From the NCBI GenBank assembly GCA_004282745.1, contig SHMT01000013.1:62001-126000 (forward strand): a stretch of 64,000 bases of DNA, in the 5' to 3' direction. The DNA is from Candidatus Scalindua sp. SCAELEC01. Lineage in GTDB: Bacteria; Planctomycetota; Brocadiia; Brocadiales; Scalinduaceae. Position numbers and translations under genes: made by a program. The notes below the pieces were generated by a model. That model was not told the origin of the DNA and did not search any database. It was given only the letters and a program-made list of their open reading frames with translations. Shown here piece after piece: positions 42,681-51,671 of this stretch (positions are counted from its first letter, which is position 1; each line of letters starts with the position of its first letter).

Positions 42681-44159
42681 TTATAACCTATCATCTTCTT
42701 CATGGTGAATCATCACATTTGCCCCTTGACCGATATCGTTTTGTCCAACAGTAATAATCCTCTCTCCCTCTTTAACCCCGGAGAGTACCTCAACACGATT
42801 CCCTTCCCTAAAGCCGAGGGTTACTTTCGTTTTCATTGCTCTAAGCTCTATACGAAAAAGGAGAGTCTTCAGTTGGCATATCTGTACATCAGGCTCCCGA
42901 TAAAAAGAGACGGTATCAAATTTTCCATTTTCTCCAACACTTCCATCGATAATTTCGATCGTAACAGAAAATTCTCTCTTGGTTTGATGTCTGGAAATAG
43001 CCACAATTTTTCCCCGCACTGAAGATTCGATACCATTTGGAGAGTCCTTATCCAGAGGTTCTCTCCTTGTGCACACAACACTATCACCGACAACCAGTGA
43101 ATTTAACTCACTTTTGTCTGCGTCCATTACGAGAAACTCTCTCACAACAAAAACTTCCTCCGTTTCGGACCCAAGTATCAATGCTTTTTTGGGGATCACA
43201 AGGGCATCATGGTGTTGGCCTACAATTACATAGACGGAAACAAACATCCCGGGTTTGAGAGCGCCGCCTGCATCTGAAATTTCTATAGTGACCTTTACGG
43301 TACCACTTTCAGAGTCAACAACAGGACTAACCTCCTTTACTTTGCCCAAAAATTCTATTCCCGGCAAGAATTCCGATACAATTCTTGCCATTTGCCCCTT
43401 TTTTATCTTACTTAAGTCTTTTTCCGGAATATAAATTTTAGCCAAAATGGGTTCAAAGTCTGCAACCTTAAAAACAATCTGGTCCTTTTTGACTTTGTCG
43501 CCCTCTTCAATGCTCCGCTCAACGATAACACCGGTAATGGGGGATTCAATTGTTGTATATTCATATTCCAACTCCCTTCTTTCGAGTTCTACGGAGGCAA
43601 TCTCAAACTTGAATTTGTTCTCCTCCACTTCATCTCTACTCACAATATTCTCTTTAAAGTTCTCACGGGACCAGGAATAAACTCTCTGTGCATTCTCTTT
43701 TTTTACCTTCGCCTCTTTTAAGGCTAAAAGGGACTCCTCTTCATCGAGTTTCGCAAGTAGTTGATCCAATTCTACCGAATCACCCTCATCTACGTAAATA
43801 TCATCCACAAAACCAGAGATTTGTGCTACGACATCGACCTGTTTTGCAGGTTTTAGCGCACAATTGTTGGTTAAGTAAATCACTATATCATCTTTGCGTA
43901 CATAAGTTACCTCTACAGGTACCGCGTCAAAACTCTTCCGATCTGTTACGGGCAAGACATTAATATTCGCTTCTTTATTTTTATCTTTCTTGCCCAATCT
44001 ACCGCTTCGTGGATCTTTCACGCTATTGTTTCTGTTCTGTCTACTAAAATTTTCTTCTGGTTTACGGCTCCAGAAAGAATTGATTTTTAAGACAAAAAAA
44101 GCTATGGCTGCAAGGATAAAAAATATGAGACAAGCCCTAATAACAATCACATTTTTCAT
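42681..44159 (-). CDS. RND periplasmic adaptor (membrane fusion protein)
   Basis: The 492-residue protein has one N-terminal membrane helix (residues 7-25), then the HlyD-type lipoyl half (VDVVAQISGFVDDIYVDEGD with SVELDQLLAKLDEEESLL), a helical hairpin (about 150-205, charged and Glu-rich), the second lipoyl half (YTTIESPITGVIVERSIEEG) and a beta-barrel domain. It is about 100 residues longer than a typical AcrA-type adaptor: an extra polar segment sits at about residues 345-440 before the final VEVLSGVKEGERIITVGQND. It starts the operon and pairs with the RND permease 3 bp downstream. Confidence 0.85.
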   Translation of the reverse strand: MKNVIVIRACLIFFILAAIAFFVLKINSFWSRKPEENFSRQNRNNSVKDPRSGRLGKKDKNKEANINVLPVTDRKSFDAVPVEVTYVRKDDIVIYLTNNCALKPAKQVDVVAQISGFVDDIYVDEGDSVELDQLLAKLDEEESLLALKEAKVKKENAQRVYSWSRENFKENIVSRDEVEENKFKFEIASVELERRELEYEYTTIESPITGVIVERSIEEGDKVKKDQIVFKVADFEPILAKIYIPEKDLSKIKKGQMARIVSEFLPGIEFLGKVKEVSPVVDSESGTVKVTIEISDAGGALKPGMFVSVYVIVGQHHDALVIPKKALILGSETEEVFVVREFLVMDADKSELNSLVVGDSVVCTRREPLDKDSPNGIESSVRGKIVAISRHQTKREFSVTIEIIDGSVGENGKFDTVSFYREPDVQICQLKTLLFRIELRAMKTKVTLGFREGNRVEVLSGVKEGERIITVGQNDIGQGANVMIHHEEDDRL

Positions 44160-44637
44160 GAGTTTTTTATTGCCTTTATGGTTTTTACCGTTTTTTGAAT
44201 CAGATCCCCATTATAACATAGTCTTTAAGAGACACAACTTATCTTACAAAGAGATTACAAATCCCAAATCGGTTTTAGTATATACCCATCACGGATTGGT
44301 TTCTTACAGAATGGGATGGTACAGGCAAGGTAAAAGAAGAAGAATTAATAGGGAAAAACATTTTGAACTACGAAGAAAAATTTGATGATTCAATCGGTAT
44401 ATATCCGTCTCCTTTGCGGCTTTGTGCGAGAAATCTCTCAATCTTCATGAACCACTTGAGGCTTTACTCTTCACTCGATTTTTGTTATAAGGGAGATCAA
44501 AAACGAAAAAAGCTTACATCTGTTCAGGAAAAGCAGGCACTCTTACAAAAATGAAAGAAAAGAGGGGGTAAGTATATCGGTATTGTGGATTTTTTGCCAT
44601 TTGTTAAATATTTTAGGGAGTGATTAGAGGTGCTTTT
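44160..44637. other. Gene-free stretch upstream of the AmiS/UreI gene
   Basis: This region holds the promoter of the efflux operon (reading left) and of the AmiS/UreI gene (reading right). Short frames exist, but none has coding character. A possible short frame near 44480-44554 ends QALLQK and is not supported. Nothing else recognised. Confidence 0.5.
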
Positions 44638-45141
44638 ATGGGAATGTTAGGGGTCGCACTGGTATATGTTGGTTTTGTCTTGTTTATGAATGGGCTGAAG
44701 ACTCTTGGAAAATTGAAGGCCAGTCACATTATACCCATGAATTTATTTACCGGTACGCTGATTGTTGCCGGGGCAATAAGAACGGTACTGCTCCATGGAG
44801 AGGGTATAACCCCGTACTTTTATGCAATGCAGTCTCTTCTGTTCGGATTCACCTACGTATGGGTAGGCATTAACTCAATATGGAGTCTGGAGGACGATGG
44901 ATTGGGGTGGTATTGCCTGCTGGTTACTGTGGTAGCGGTACCAACGGCATTCACCGCATTGCCTGATGTGGGACTGGTGGTACTCTGGTTAATGTGGGCA
45001 AGTCTGTGGTTTATGTTTTTTCTTCTGCTGAGCCTAAAGATAGAAATAGCAAAGATTACGGGATACTGGACAATGATTAATGCCGTTGTGACAGGTGGGG
45101 CGGGGTATACTATTCTGATTAAAGTATGGCCATGGCTTTAG
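44638..45141 (+). CDS. AmiS/UreI-family channel
   Basis: The protein of about 168 residues has six membrane segments with the family pattern GLGW near the middle (DDGLGWYCLLVTVVAVPTAF), the PMNLFTG.L..AGA loop and a final KITGYWTMINAVVTGGAGY. Family members carry urea (UreI) or short amides (AmiS) across the inner membrane. ATG 44638 is preferred: AGAGG sits 7 bp before it. A GTG at 44620 would add 6 residues. No urease or amidase gene is in the window, so the substrate is open. Confidence 0.82.
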   Translation: MGMLGVALVYVGFVLFMNGLKTLGKLKASHIIPMNLFTGTLIVAGAIRTVLLHGEGITPYFYAMQSLLFGFTYVWVGINSIWSLEDDGLGWYCLLVTVVAVPTAFTALPDVGLVVLWLMWASLWFMFFLLLSLKIEIAKITGYWTMINAVVTGGAGYTILIKVWPWL

Positions 45142-45229
45142 CTGATGGTACCCGATACGTCGTATTAAACTCTTCCCTCCTCATCAATACGTATAACATA
45201 TCTTAGAATGTTATTTTGAAAGGCTTTAC

Positions 45230-46036
45230 ATGACCAAAGAATACGAAGCATATTCTGAGATGCAACATGAATATCGCAGCTTTGTACAGCACAACTATAT
45301 CCCCTTGCATAGTCATCTCTATACCGTAAACCATACTATCTTTATACCGTCATTTTTAGAGGCTATACAGGCTAATACATCAGAGGCATTACAACAGATA
45401 TTACATGAAGAGCATCCGGGTATCTACTCATTTGATATCCTGAAACCGGCTTTTTGTAAGCAATTATTAGAGGAAGTTATGTGGTTTGAAAAGTGGTGTT
45501 CCAAACAACAAGTTACCATACAAAGACCAAACAGTATGAATAACTACGGAGCAATTCTTGACGATTTTGGTTTTGACTCTTTTCTGAACCATCTTATGAC
45601 TGAATACCTCACACCATTATCAACCTTACTATTCAACGATGTTGGAGGTGACTCACTTGACGAGCATCACGGATTTATTGTGGAGTATAAAATGGGAAAA
45701 GATGTCTCTCTCGACTTTCATTCCGACGATAGCGACGTTACCTTCAATGTGTGTCTTGGGAGAGAATTTACCGGTGGAACAATTTATTTTAACGGATTGC
45801 TGTGCCGTATGTGCCAGCAGTCACCATACTCATCATTTTCATCAAGGCAGGGGTATGTAGAAATTACGCACAAGGTGGGGCGTGCCCTTTTACATAGAGG
45901 TCAACACCAACATGGCGCAAACGCAATTACCACTGGTGAGCGTTTTAACCTGATTTTGTGGTGTAGAAGCAACCAATATCGACTACAAGATAACTTCAGC
46001 GAATGTCCAGACTGGTGCGACAGCCAGCATGCATAA
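45230..46036 (+). CDS. 2OG-Fe(II) oxygenase (OGFOD2-like)
   Basis: The 268-residue protein has the Fe(II)-binding HxD...H set: SLDFHSDDSDVTFNVCLG gives His and Asp, and VGRALLHRGQHQHGANAITT then GERFNLILWCR gives the distal His and the Arg that holds 2-oxoglutarate. FTGGTIYFNG is the usual 'F.GG.L.F.G' strand of the prolyl-4-hydroxylase-like family. The N-terminal 90 residues are helical. It may hydroxylate a protein or small molecule; the substrate is unknown. It stands alone, with a MITE fragment after it. Confidence 0.78.
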   Translation: MTKEYEAYSEMQHEYRSFVQHNYIPLHSHLYTVNHTIFIPSFLEAIQANTSEALQQILHEEHPGIYSFDILKPAFCKQLLEEVMWFEKWCSKQQVTIQRPNSMNNYGAILDDFGFDSFLNHLMTEYLTPLSTLLFNDVGGDSLDEHHGFIVEYKMGKDVSLDFHSDDSDVTFNVCLGREFTGGTIYFNGLLCRMCQQSPYSSFSSRQGYVEITHKVGRALLHRGQHQHGANAITTGERFNLILWCRSNQYRLQDNFSECPDWCDSQHA

Positions 46037-46058
46037 GATAATTAGCAGCACAGGAGTG

Positions 46059-46088
46059 CAGTAGATGGGCGGTTTTTATTCAAACACT
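46059..46088 (-). mobile_element. Solo end of the 147-bp MITE
   Basis: CAGTAGATGGGCGGTTTTTA continues to TTCAAACACT, the inverted outer end of the 147-bp element with a few mismatches. Only about 30 bp is left. It is the trace of an element that was cut or decayed. Confidence 0.6.
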
Positions 46089-46090
46089 AG

Positions 46091-46324
46091 CTAAACAGTA
46101 AGTTTAAGAGTAGGGTGCGTGCCATCAATTATCTCTTTGCCTAAATTTATTGCATGCTCATCCGCCTCCTCTTTGGTCCCAAAAGCCTCTTTACAATAAA
46201 AGGGTTGTGCTTTATAGCCATCGGAACTAAGCTGACTAATATGAATGGAGGTCATCCACTCATCTTTTTCATATGATTTTGCTGATGAAGCATCTAAATC
46301 GTAATCTTTATACCGTATAGACAT
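46091..46324 (-). CDS. Small soluble protein of unknown function (DUF6566-like)
   Basis: The 77-residue protein begins MSIRYKDYDLDASSAKSYEK, has WMTSIHISQL, and ends FGTKEEADEHAINLGKEIID. The layout (short strands, then a helix ending in G..IID) resembles small proteins of the HlyU/DUF6566 sort, but this is a weak assignment. AAAGGGATCAAC precedes the ATG at 46324, so the longer reading upstream is not used. It stands alone. Confidence 0.6.
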   Translation of the reverse strand: MSIRYKDYDLDASSAKSYEKDEWMTSIHISQLSSDGYKAQPFYCKEAFGTKEEADEHAINLGKEIIDGTHPTLKLTV

Positions 46325-46596
46325 GTTGATCCCTTTAACAAATTTTATAATAGTGTAACAACTCATGAATCCTACCCTATATAATATTCCTGTCAATGAA
46401 AAACGGAGAGAAGGGCAAGGGAAAGGGCTATCAAGGGTGAGGATGTGAGGAGTGATAATTTACGGGATAGCCGAGATCGATAATCCCGTAAATGTATATC
46501 AGATCAGGTGTCAAACCACGTAGTCTCATGAATCAGAAGGCGGACGTAATCACTTAAAAGGTGTGAGAATAGGGGTAAAAAATTTCTGAGAATATT

Positions 46597-46986
46597 ATGG
46601 ACAATAAAAAGCTGGCGGTTATTCACATTGTTAAGAAAGAGTTATCTTTGGGCGATGAGGAGTATCGTAATATCCTTGAACGAATTGCAGGCGTTCGCTC
46701 TTCCAAGGATTTAACCGACAGCCAGTTCCACAAGCTCATGCGCTATTTTGTTCGTACGCTCCATTATCGTGCAACAAGCACAGGGGTAACCTTACGGCAA
46801 AAATATTATATAAAACAGTTACAAAAGGACCTCGGCTGGGATGACTCCCATTTTCAAAACTATATGAATAAGTATTTTCACAACCGCGATCTCGAATCCT
46901 ATTCCAAACATGACGCCAGCAACCTTATCGTGGCATTAAATAGAATCCTGAAAAGTCACCGTCCTACTACAAGGCAGACTCAGTAA
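46597..46986 (+). CDS. GemA/Gp16-like phage regulatory protein (DUF1018)
   Basis: The 129-residue protein begins MDNKKLAVIHIVKKELSLGD and continues EEYRNILERIAGVRSSKDLT, the characteristic DUF1018 pattern of Mu-like phage GemA/Gp16 proteins. The rest (TLRQKYYIKQLQKDLGWDDS) repeats a similar helix-rich unit. GemA-type proteins act in Mu-like phages. No other phage gene lies near it, so it is an orphan, maybe from a decayed prophage. Its stop codon overlaps the terminal repeat of a MITE-like element. Confidence 0.68.
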   Translation: MDNKKLAVIHIVKKELSLGDEEYRNILERIAGVRSSKDLTDSQFHKLMRYFVRTLHYRATSTGVTLRQKYYIKQLQKDLGWDDSHFQNYMNKYFHNRDLESYSKHDASNLIVALNRILKSHRPTTRQTQ

Positions 46987-47147
46987 CGTCCGGTTAGGTT
47001 TTTGCTTAGGCGGCTTTCGTCATACCCGAACGCCTTTATCGGGTATCCAGAGACTCGTTTCATCTTAGATTCCCGCTAAAAACATGCGGGAATGACAAGT
47101 TTTGGGGCAATAAATTAAATACGCAAAAACCTAACCTGACGCTACTG
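46981..47147. mobile_element. 167-bp MITE-like element with internal REP-like hairpins
   Basis: The ends are inverted repeats of about 25 bp with two mismatches (shared core GGTTAGGTTTTTGC). Inside are two hairpins: ACCCGAACGCCTTTATCGGGT and TTCCCGCTAAAAACATGCGGGAA split by a short stretch; the second is a common dispersed palindrome type. It begins within the last codons of the GemA-like gene, so the element supplies the gene's stop codon. No coding capacity. Confidence 0.65.
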
Positions 47148-47184
47148 AAAAAAAGTAGGAAAGGATATTACTAGCAGGATAAAA

Positions 47185-49773
47185 TCATTTCTTTTCTTTA
47201 TTGTGTGAAGATAACTCCCTCTTCAAATACATCCCCGTATACGATCTTTTACTCGCAGCAACTTCTTCCGGGGTCCCACAGGCAACAACCTTACCGCCTC
47301 TATCTCCTCCTTCCGGCCCCATGTCGATTATGTAGTCAGCCGTCTTGATAACGTCAAGGTTATGTTCGATTACGACAACGGTATTTCCCCTGTCGGTTAA
47401 TCGGTGAAGTATCTTTAAAAGGTTGTGGATGTCGGCGAAGTGAAGGCCCGTCGTTGGTTCGTCCAGTATGTAGAGTGTCTTGCCGGTGCTCTGCTTTGCA
47501 AGTTCGGTAGAGAGCTTCACCCTCTGTGCTTCACCTCCGGAAATGGTAGTACTGGATTGCCCCAACGTAATGTATCCCAATCCAACCTCATGCAGTGTCC
47601 GAAGGATACGTTCGATACTCGGAATATTCTTGAAAAAATCATACGCCTCATCCACACTCAAATCGAGGATATCAGAAATGCTTTTTCCCTTATAGGTTAT
47701 CTCTAACGTTTCCGCGTTGTATCTCTTGCCTCTGCATTGCTCGCACTCGATAAACATATCGGGAAGAAAGTGCATGGATACCCTCTTTGTCCCCTGCCCA
47801 CCACACAGCTCACACCTTCCCCCTTTCACATTAAAACTATAGCGTGCAGGCGTGTACCCTCGCATCTTCGATTCCTTTGTCTGGGCAAGAATATTTCTGA
47901 TATGATTAAATAGATTAGTATAAGTTGCGGGGTTAGAACGCGGTGTGCGTCCAATCGGTGACTGATCTATTTCGATAACCTTATCGATCTTTTCTGCACC
48001 GAGTATCTCCTTAAATTTACCCGGCTTCTGGCGGCTCCCATAGAGTTCTTTCATCAATGCTTTGTGCAGAAGATGATTTACTAATGTGCTCTTGCCTGAT
48101 CCGGAGAGTCCCGTTATGCAACAAAACAGCCTTAAGGGAATCGTTACATCAATGGATTTCAGATTGTTTTCCCGTGCCCCTTTTATCACGATCGAGTTGT
48201 CCATGTCTACTGTTTTTCGAGTCTGCGGAATCTCAATCTTGAGTTTATGGGTGAGGTATTGAGCGGTTAGTGATTCCTTACAGGAGATAATATCTTCAAC
48301 AGAGCCCTCTGCAACAATACTTCCACCATGTTCACCGGCACCAGGTCCCAGATCAACCACATAATCAGCATTGCGAATAGTTGTTTCATCATGTTCCACG
48401 ATAATGACCGTATTTCCTAACGCTTTCATTTTCTTTAATGTATGAATCAATTTGTCATTATCTCTCTGGTGTAGGCCGATCGTTGGTTCATCTAAAACGT
48501 AACATGCTCCCGTTAACCCAGTCCCAACTTGAGTTGACAATCTAATCCTCTGTACCTCACCTCCGGAGAGTGAATTGCTTCTCCTCTCCAAAGTGAGATA
48601 ATAGAGGCCTATATCGAGCATAAATTTTAAGCGTATGAGGATCTCTTTTAGAATGCCTTTTGCGATAATTTCTCGATTGCTCTCAAACTGAACAGATTGA
48701 AAAAAAGAGAATGCTTTTTCTACTGTCATTTCGGTAACCTCATGGATCGATTTTCCCTCAATCTTTACGGCTAGTGCCTCTGGCCGCAAGCGGGCACCAT
48801 TGCAGGCATCGCACATATGATAATCAGCAGTCCCTTCATCCGGACGATCAAGATCTGAGTCATCCTCTGTTATCACACCGAGGCCTTCACACTCTTTGCA
48901 TGCACCGTATGGGCTATTAAAAGAAAACATTCTCGGGGCGGGCTCTTCATACCCCAATCCACATTGCAGGCAGGAATAGCGTTCACTGAAAATGATATCA
49001 TCCCATTTTTTACCCTTCTCCCGGGAGACAATTACTACCCCGTCACCCAATTCCAATCCTGTGATGATAGAATCATAAAGCCTTTTACGAAAATCTTCCT
49101 TGACGATCAACCGGTCAACGACGATTTCAATATTGTGTATCTTGTAACGGCTCAGTTTTATTTCTCTGTTTAGGTCTTCAGTGATGCCGTCAACTCGAAC
49201 GCGGACAAACCCCTTCCGCCTTATCGTCTGAAAGACCTCTTTGTGTTCACCCTTCTTGCTTTTAATGACGGGTGCGAGAATGATAATCTTGGAACCTTCA
49301 GGGATAAGGGTCACCTTTTTCAAGATTTGATCTACGTTTTGCCGGGTAATTGCAATTCCACAATTGAAGCAGTAGGGCGTACCCACTTTCGCAAAGAGGA
49401 GACGTAAATAGTCGTATATCTCGGTTGTTGTGGCGACTGTGGAGCGTGGACCTGAATGGCTTGTACGCTGTTCAATGGCAATGGTTGGTGGGAGCCCCGC
49501 AATGACGTCTACATCCGGTTTTTGCATCTGATCAAGAAATTGACGGGCATACGATGAGAGACTCTCTATATAGCGCCTCTGCCCTTCGGCATAAATGGTA
49601 TCAAATGCCAATGATGATTTTCCTGATCCGCTAACCCCCGTAATTACGACAAGGGCGTCTCTTGGTATATTGAGGTTAATGCTCTTTAGGTTGTGTAATC
49701 TCGCACCTTTTATTGATATACTCGTATCAATAGTCGAACTATTTACCCTGCTTTTTACTCTTTTTGCCGACAT
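47185..49773 (-). CDS. uvrA: UvrA excinuclease subunit lacking the insertion domain
   Basis: The protein (862 residues; the usual length is about 940) carries two ABC-type units: Walker [13 protein letters not shown] (46-57) and [11 protein letters not shown], signatures [14 protein letters not shown] and [14 protein letters not shown]. The UvrB-binding domain is present (about 132-262). The first zinc finger (C268, C271, C292, C295) is intact, but the sequence jumps from [14 protein letters not shown] straight to [10 protein letters not shown], so about 80-95 residues (the insertion domain) are missing. The second zinc finger (CELCGGQG...CEQCRGKRY) is normal. It overlaps pepA by 35 bp. It is a damage-sensing UvrA1, not UvrA2. 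Confidence 0.9.
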   Translation of the reverse strand: MSAKRVKSRVNSSTIDTSISIKGARLHNLKSINLNIPRDALVVITGVSGSGKSSLAFDTIYAEGQRRYIESLSSYARQFLDQMQKPDVDVIAGLPPTIAIEQRTSHSGPRSTVATTTEIYDYLRLLFAKVGTPYCFNCGIAITRQNVDQILKKVTLIPEGSKIIILAPVIKSKKGEHKEVFQTIRRKGFVRVRVDGITEDLNREIKLSRYKIHNIEIVVDRLIVKEDFRKRLYDSIITGLELGDGVVIVSREKGKKWDDIIFSERYSCLQCGLGYEEPAPRMFSFNSPYGACKECEGLGVITEDDSDLDRPDEGTADYHMCDACNGARLRPEALAVKIEGKSIHEVTEMTVEKAFSFFQSVQFESNREIIAKGILKEILIRLKFMLDIGLYYLTLERRSNSLSGGEVQRIRLSTQVGTGLTGACYVLDEPTIGLHQRDNDKLIHTLKKMKALGNTVIIVEHDETTIRNADYVVDLGPGAGEHGGSIVAEGSVEDIISCKESLTAQYLTHKLKIEIPQTRKTVDMDNSIVIKGARENNLKSIDVTIPLRLFCCITGLSGSGKSTLVNHLLHKALMKELYGSRQKPGKFKEILGAEKIDKVIEIDQSPIGRTPRSNPATYTNLFNHIRNILAQTKESKMRGYTPARYSFNVKGGRCELCGGQGTKRVSMHFLPDMFIECEQCRGKRYNAETLEITYKGKSISDILDLSVDEAYDFFKNIPSIERILRTLHEVGLGYITLGQSSTTISGGEAQRVKLSTELAKQSTGKTLYILDEPTTGLHFADIHNLLKILHRLTDRGNTVVVIEHNLDVIKTADYIIDMGPEGGDRGGKVVACGTPEEVAASKRSYTGMYLKRELSSHNKEKK

Positions 49774-51274
49774 CCGGTATCGTTTTCCAATTCTGAATTA
49801 ATTGTATGAGTAACCGTACACCTACTCCCGTAGCGCCTATCCGTGCATAGGGAGTATCCTTCTCCACCATAAAAGTTCCTGCAATATCAAGATGTACCCA
49901 AGGGAAGGCCTCTACAAACTTGTTGAGAAAACAGGCAGCCGTAATGGACCCTCCGTATTTCCCTCCTATATTCTTGATATCGGCTATATGACTCTTAATC
50001 AGCTCATGATATTCATCCCAAAGGGGCAGTTCCCACACCCTTTCGTAGCAATTTTCACCCGCTTCTTTAACTCTCTTCTTCAATTCACTATTATTACCAA
50101 ACATACCGGACGCAAAGGTTCCCAGGGCTACAACACAAGAACCGGTTAAGGTGGCAATGTCAACTACCGCATCAGGCTTATACCTTTTTGCATAACTCAA
50201 GGCATCCGCCAAGATCAAACGGCCCTCGGCATCGGTATTGATAACCTCAACGGTCTTCCCTGATAAACATTTTATGATATCACCCGGTTTCAAGGCCTTG
50301 TCATTCGGCATATTTTCAACACACGGAATCAGTCCAACAACATTTACCGCTGGTTTCAGGTTGGATATTGCCATAAAGGCACCAAAAATCGCTGCACCGC
50401 CCGCCATATCACCTTTCATTAAATCCATGCCTTTACCCGGCTTTAAACAAAGACCGCCGGAATCGAAGGTTAAGCCCTTACCGATGATGACTACAGTCTC
50501 GGCTGTTTGCTTTGAAGCCTTATGCTCAAGGACGACAAATTTTGGAGGTTCTGTGCTCCCTCTTGCAACACCCAAGACACCTCCCATGCCAATTTTTATC
50601 AGATCAGGCTTAGATAAAATAGTACATTTGATGTCTGATTTTCTTGCCAACTCTTTTGCTTTATTTGCCAGGTAAGAGGGGGTCGCATCACTTCCTGACA
50701 TATTTACTATATCACGAGTAAAACAGACAGCTTCTGAAACTGTTTGAGCGTTTTTGACTGAAGCCTTGACCGAGGTGAGAATGGCCTTATCCTGTACAAG
50801 CAGGGAAAAACTTTTTATTTTGGTATTTTCCTCCTTTTTTACTGTCTTATACATCGTAAAGTGGTAAAGGGACAAGATCGCGCCCTCTATAATTGAACGA
50901 GCGGCATCTTCCACCGATACGTCTTTCCATTTACAGAGCAGAAGAGAGAAACTAGTAAATTGTTTGGTTTGTATCAGTCTGCTTGCAGTACCATACGCTT
51001 GCCGGATTTTATCAAAAGAGAAATCTTCAAATTTACCCAAACCAACCAATACAATCCGCTTTGGTGAAATCTTTTGATACGTAGGAATCATCATCGTTTC
51101 GTTTAACTTTCCACGGAAATCTCTATTTTGAAGCAGATGAGATATTATTCCCCCGGTTGACTGATTGCAGCTTTCCAATTCAGGCGGTACATTTTTTACG
51201 TTTTCAAACAAACCGAACACCAAAGCCTCTGTTGATTCCATTTCAGGTGCACCAAATTTTGTTACTATTTTCAT
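49739..51274 (-). CDS. pepA: Leucyl aminopeptidase (M17)
   Basis: The 511-residue enzyme removes N-terminal residues from peptides using two metal ions. Motifs are [30 protein letters not shown]-like ([18 protein letters not shown]) and the signature [17 protein letters not shown], followed by [16 protein letters not shown]. The N-terminal domain is divergent, as usual. It starts 28 bp after a MITE copy, which may carry or disturb its promoter. Its 3' end overlaps uvrA by 35 bp, so the two are probably co-transcribed. Confidence 0.92.
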   Translation of the reverse strand: MKIVTKFGAPEMESTEALVFGLFENVKNVPPELESCNQSTGGIISHLLQNRDFRGKLNETMMIPTYQKISPKRIVLVGLGKFEDFSFDKIRQAYGTASRLIQTKQFTSFSLLLCKWKDVSVEDAARSIIEGAILSLYHFTMYKTVKKEENTKIKSFSLLVQDKAILTSVKASVKNAQTVSEAVCFTRDIVNMSGSDATPSYLANKAKELARKSDIKCTILSKPDLIKIGMGGVLGVARGSTEPPKFVVLEHKASKQTAETVVIIGKGLTFDSGGLCLKPGKGMDLMKGDMAGGAAIFGAFMAISNLKPAVNVVGLIPCVENMPNDKALKPGDIIKCLSGKTVEVINTDAEGRLILADALSYAKRYKPDAVVDIATLTGSCVVALGTFASGMFGNNSELKKRVKEAGENCYERVWELPLWDEYHELIKSHIADIKNIGGKYGGSITAACFLNKFVEAFPWVHLDIAGTFMVEKDTPYARIGATGVGVRLLIQLIQNWKTIPDVGKKSKKQGK

Positions 51275-51301
51275 CCTGTATGCCCTCTCTTTAAATTATT
51301 T

Positions 51302-51448
51302 AGTGTTTGAACGAAAACTACCCATCTACTGCGTTACTGTAACAATTCCGTAATCCTCAAGTACAAGGGTACGTTCCGGTTACGAAATTGTTACGCGCCT
51401 TGTACCTGGGCAGTTTTGGCTCAAACACAGGGTTTCCGTTCAAGCACT
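51302..51448 (+). mobile_element. 147-bp palindromic MITE, copy 3
   Basis: The element has ends AGTGTTTGAACGAAAAC and CCGTTCAAGCACT with the same length as copies 1 and 2 and ATTT on both sides as target duplication. It lies directly upstream of the pepA start, on the promoter side. It differs from the others at several internal positions (for example GTACAAGGGTACG). Confidence 0.87.
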
Positions 51449-51671
51449 ATTTAAGGTCTTGATAAGACGATATTTTCCAATCTTGTGGCATATGCTCCGG
51501 TAATATACTATAATCTGTACAAAAATTCTACTTATTCTAAGTTGCGACCAATTGAGCATACGCGTGAACATCTTTTGTCTCTTTTTTTTTTGACAATCGT
51601 AATTATTGCATTAGAATGAGTTATTTCCGTATTTATATTTATACTTTACACGTGAGGAATATAGGCATATT

